A stretch of DNA of 64,000 nucleotides from Myxococcales bacterium (GTDB lineage: Bacteria; Myxococcota; Myxococcia; Myxococcales; Myxococcaceae). The stretch's first letter is position 1; each line of letters opens with the position of its first letter. Of the stretch, positions 63,724 to 64,000 are shown in pieces. The position numbers were made by a program, and so were the translations under genes. The notes beneath the pieces were generated by a model that was given only the letters and a program-made list of their open reading frames with translations, was not told the origin of the DNA and ran no database searches. The stretch spans positions 1 through 64,000 of the forward strand of contig JACPVI010000014.1 of the NCBI GenBank assembly GCA_016191815.1, given 5' to 3'.

Positions 63724-64000
63724 TCACCCGACCAAGTCCACGACCTTGTAGGTCGAAATGCCCCTCTCCTTGCCCTTCACCTGGGCCACCGACATCGCCT
63801 CGGCCTTGAAACCCTTGCCCGCCTTGCGCACCGTGGTCTCGGTGGCGATCACCTCGCCGCCCTTCGCCAGGCTGCACAGCCGGGAGGCGGTGTTCACGCA
63901 GTCGCCGATGGCGGTGAACTCGTGCCGCTCCTTCGAGCCCATGTAGCCCACCACCGCCTGGCCGGTGTTCACTCCAATCCCCACCTGGATCGGCCGCTCG
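63724..64000 (-). CDS. Adenylate/guanylate cyclase, C-terminal part
   Basis: Only the last 91 codons are in the window. They contain IQVGIGVNTGQAVVGYMGS, the typical HEFTAIGDCVNTASRLCSLA (metal and substrate loop of class III cyclases) and a final YKVVDLVG. The 5' part runs off the right edge, so sensor domains cannot be seen. It lies just upstream of the kinase gene on the same strand. Confidence 0.88.
   Translation of the reverse strand, partial: ERPIQVGIGVNTGQAVVGYMGSKERHEFTAIGDCVNTASRLCSLAKGGEVIATETTVRKAGKGFKAEAMSVAQVKGKERGISTYKVVDLVG

Overview
This GC-rich, gene-dense 64 kb window most likely comes from a member of the Myxococcota. Signs are a secreted metalloprotease with a MYXO-CTERM-type tail, lipoproteins with MopE-type Asp/Cys repeats, several Hanks-type Ser/Thr kinases and a pseudokinase, an ECF sigma/anti-sigma/caspase operon, and pervasive GTG/TTG starts with 4-bp gene overlaps. 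No rRNA, tRNA or CRISPR array was recognised.

Layout. 1-9.7 kb: a frameshifted HNH-endonuclease remnant at the left edge, an exported EEP-fold lipoprotein, a GYD-domain protein, a truncated PHP-like protein, the metalloprotease, and a YhaO/YhaN-type (SbcD/SbcC-like) nuclease-ATPase pair. 9.7-18.2 kb: secreted and surface proteins, including a 1327-residue repeat protein ending in seven propeller-like repeats, a TPR lipoprotein, a DUF3999-type protein and an aldo/keto-reductase-fold protein without its catalytic residues. 18.3-28.5 kb: a LysM/C39-like protein, a MshEN-REC-TPR regulator, an ABC1/UbiB-type kinase, a kinase/metallo-hydrolase pair, a DsbA-like gene whose first catalytic Cys codon is TGA followed by a SECIS-like hairpin (probable selenoprotein), a CPA2-type antiporter and an outer-membrane protein.

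28.5-34.0 kb is a patchwork. It holds decayed gene fragments, a 154-bp copy of part of the downstream caspase gene, a 28-bp copy of part of an oxidoreductase gene, and an IS91-like transposase fragment. Inside it lies an intact operon encoding a zinc-ribbon/zeta-like kinase/RelA-SpoT-type HD fusion, an MNT nucleotidyltransferase and a HEPN protein. 34.1-38.4 kb: sigma factor, anti-sigma-like protein, caspase-family protein and a PEGA pseudokinase. 38.5-48.4 kb: a beta-propeller lipoprotein, a complete RND tripartite efflux operon and a MopE-type lipoprotein.

48.4-52.4 kb encodes an MCE/Mla-type lipid transporter with two different ATPases and two different permeases. Their motif defects fall into one of the two expected ATP sites. 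52.4-64 kb: DUF2304 plus a GT2 glycosyltransferase, a ResB/CcsA cytochrome c maturation pair separated by a barrel-like gene, a metallo-hydrolase, a GAF-sigma54 activator, a degenerate stretch with a 28-bp inverted-repeat element, a decayed alpha/beta-hydrolase gene, a long hairpin, a Ser/Thr kinase and the end of an adenylate/guanylate cyclase gene.

Functions are inferred from motifs and family knowledge; no searches were run.
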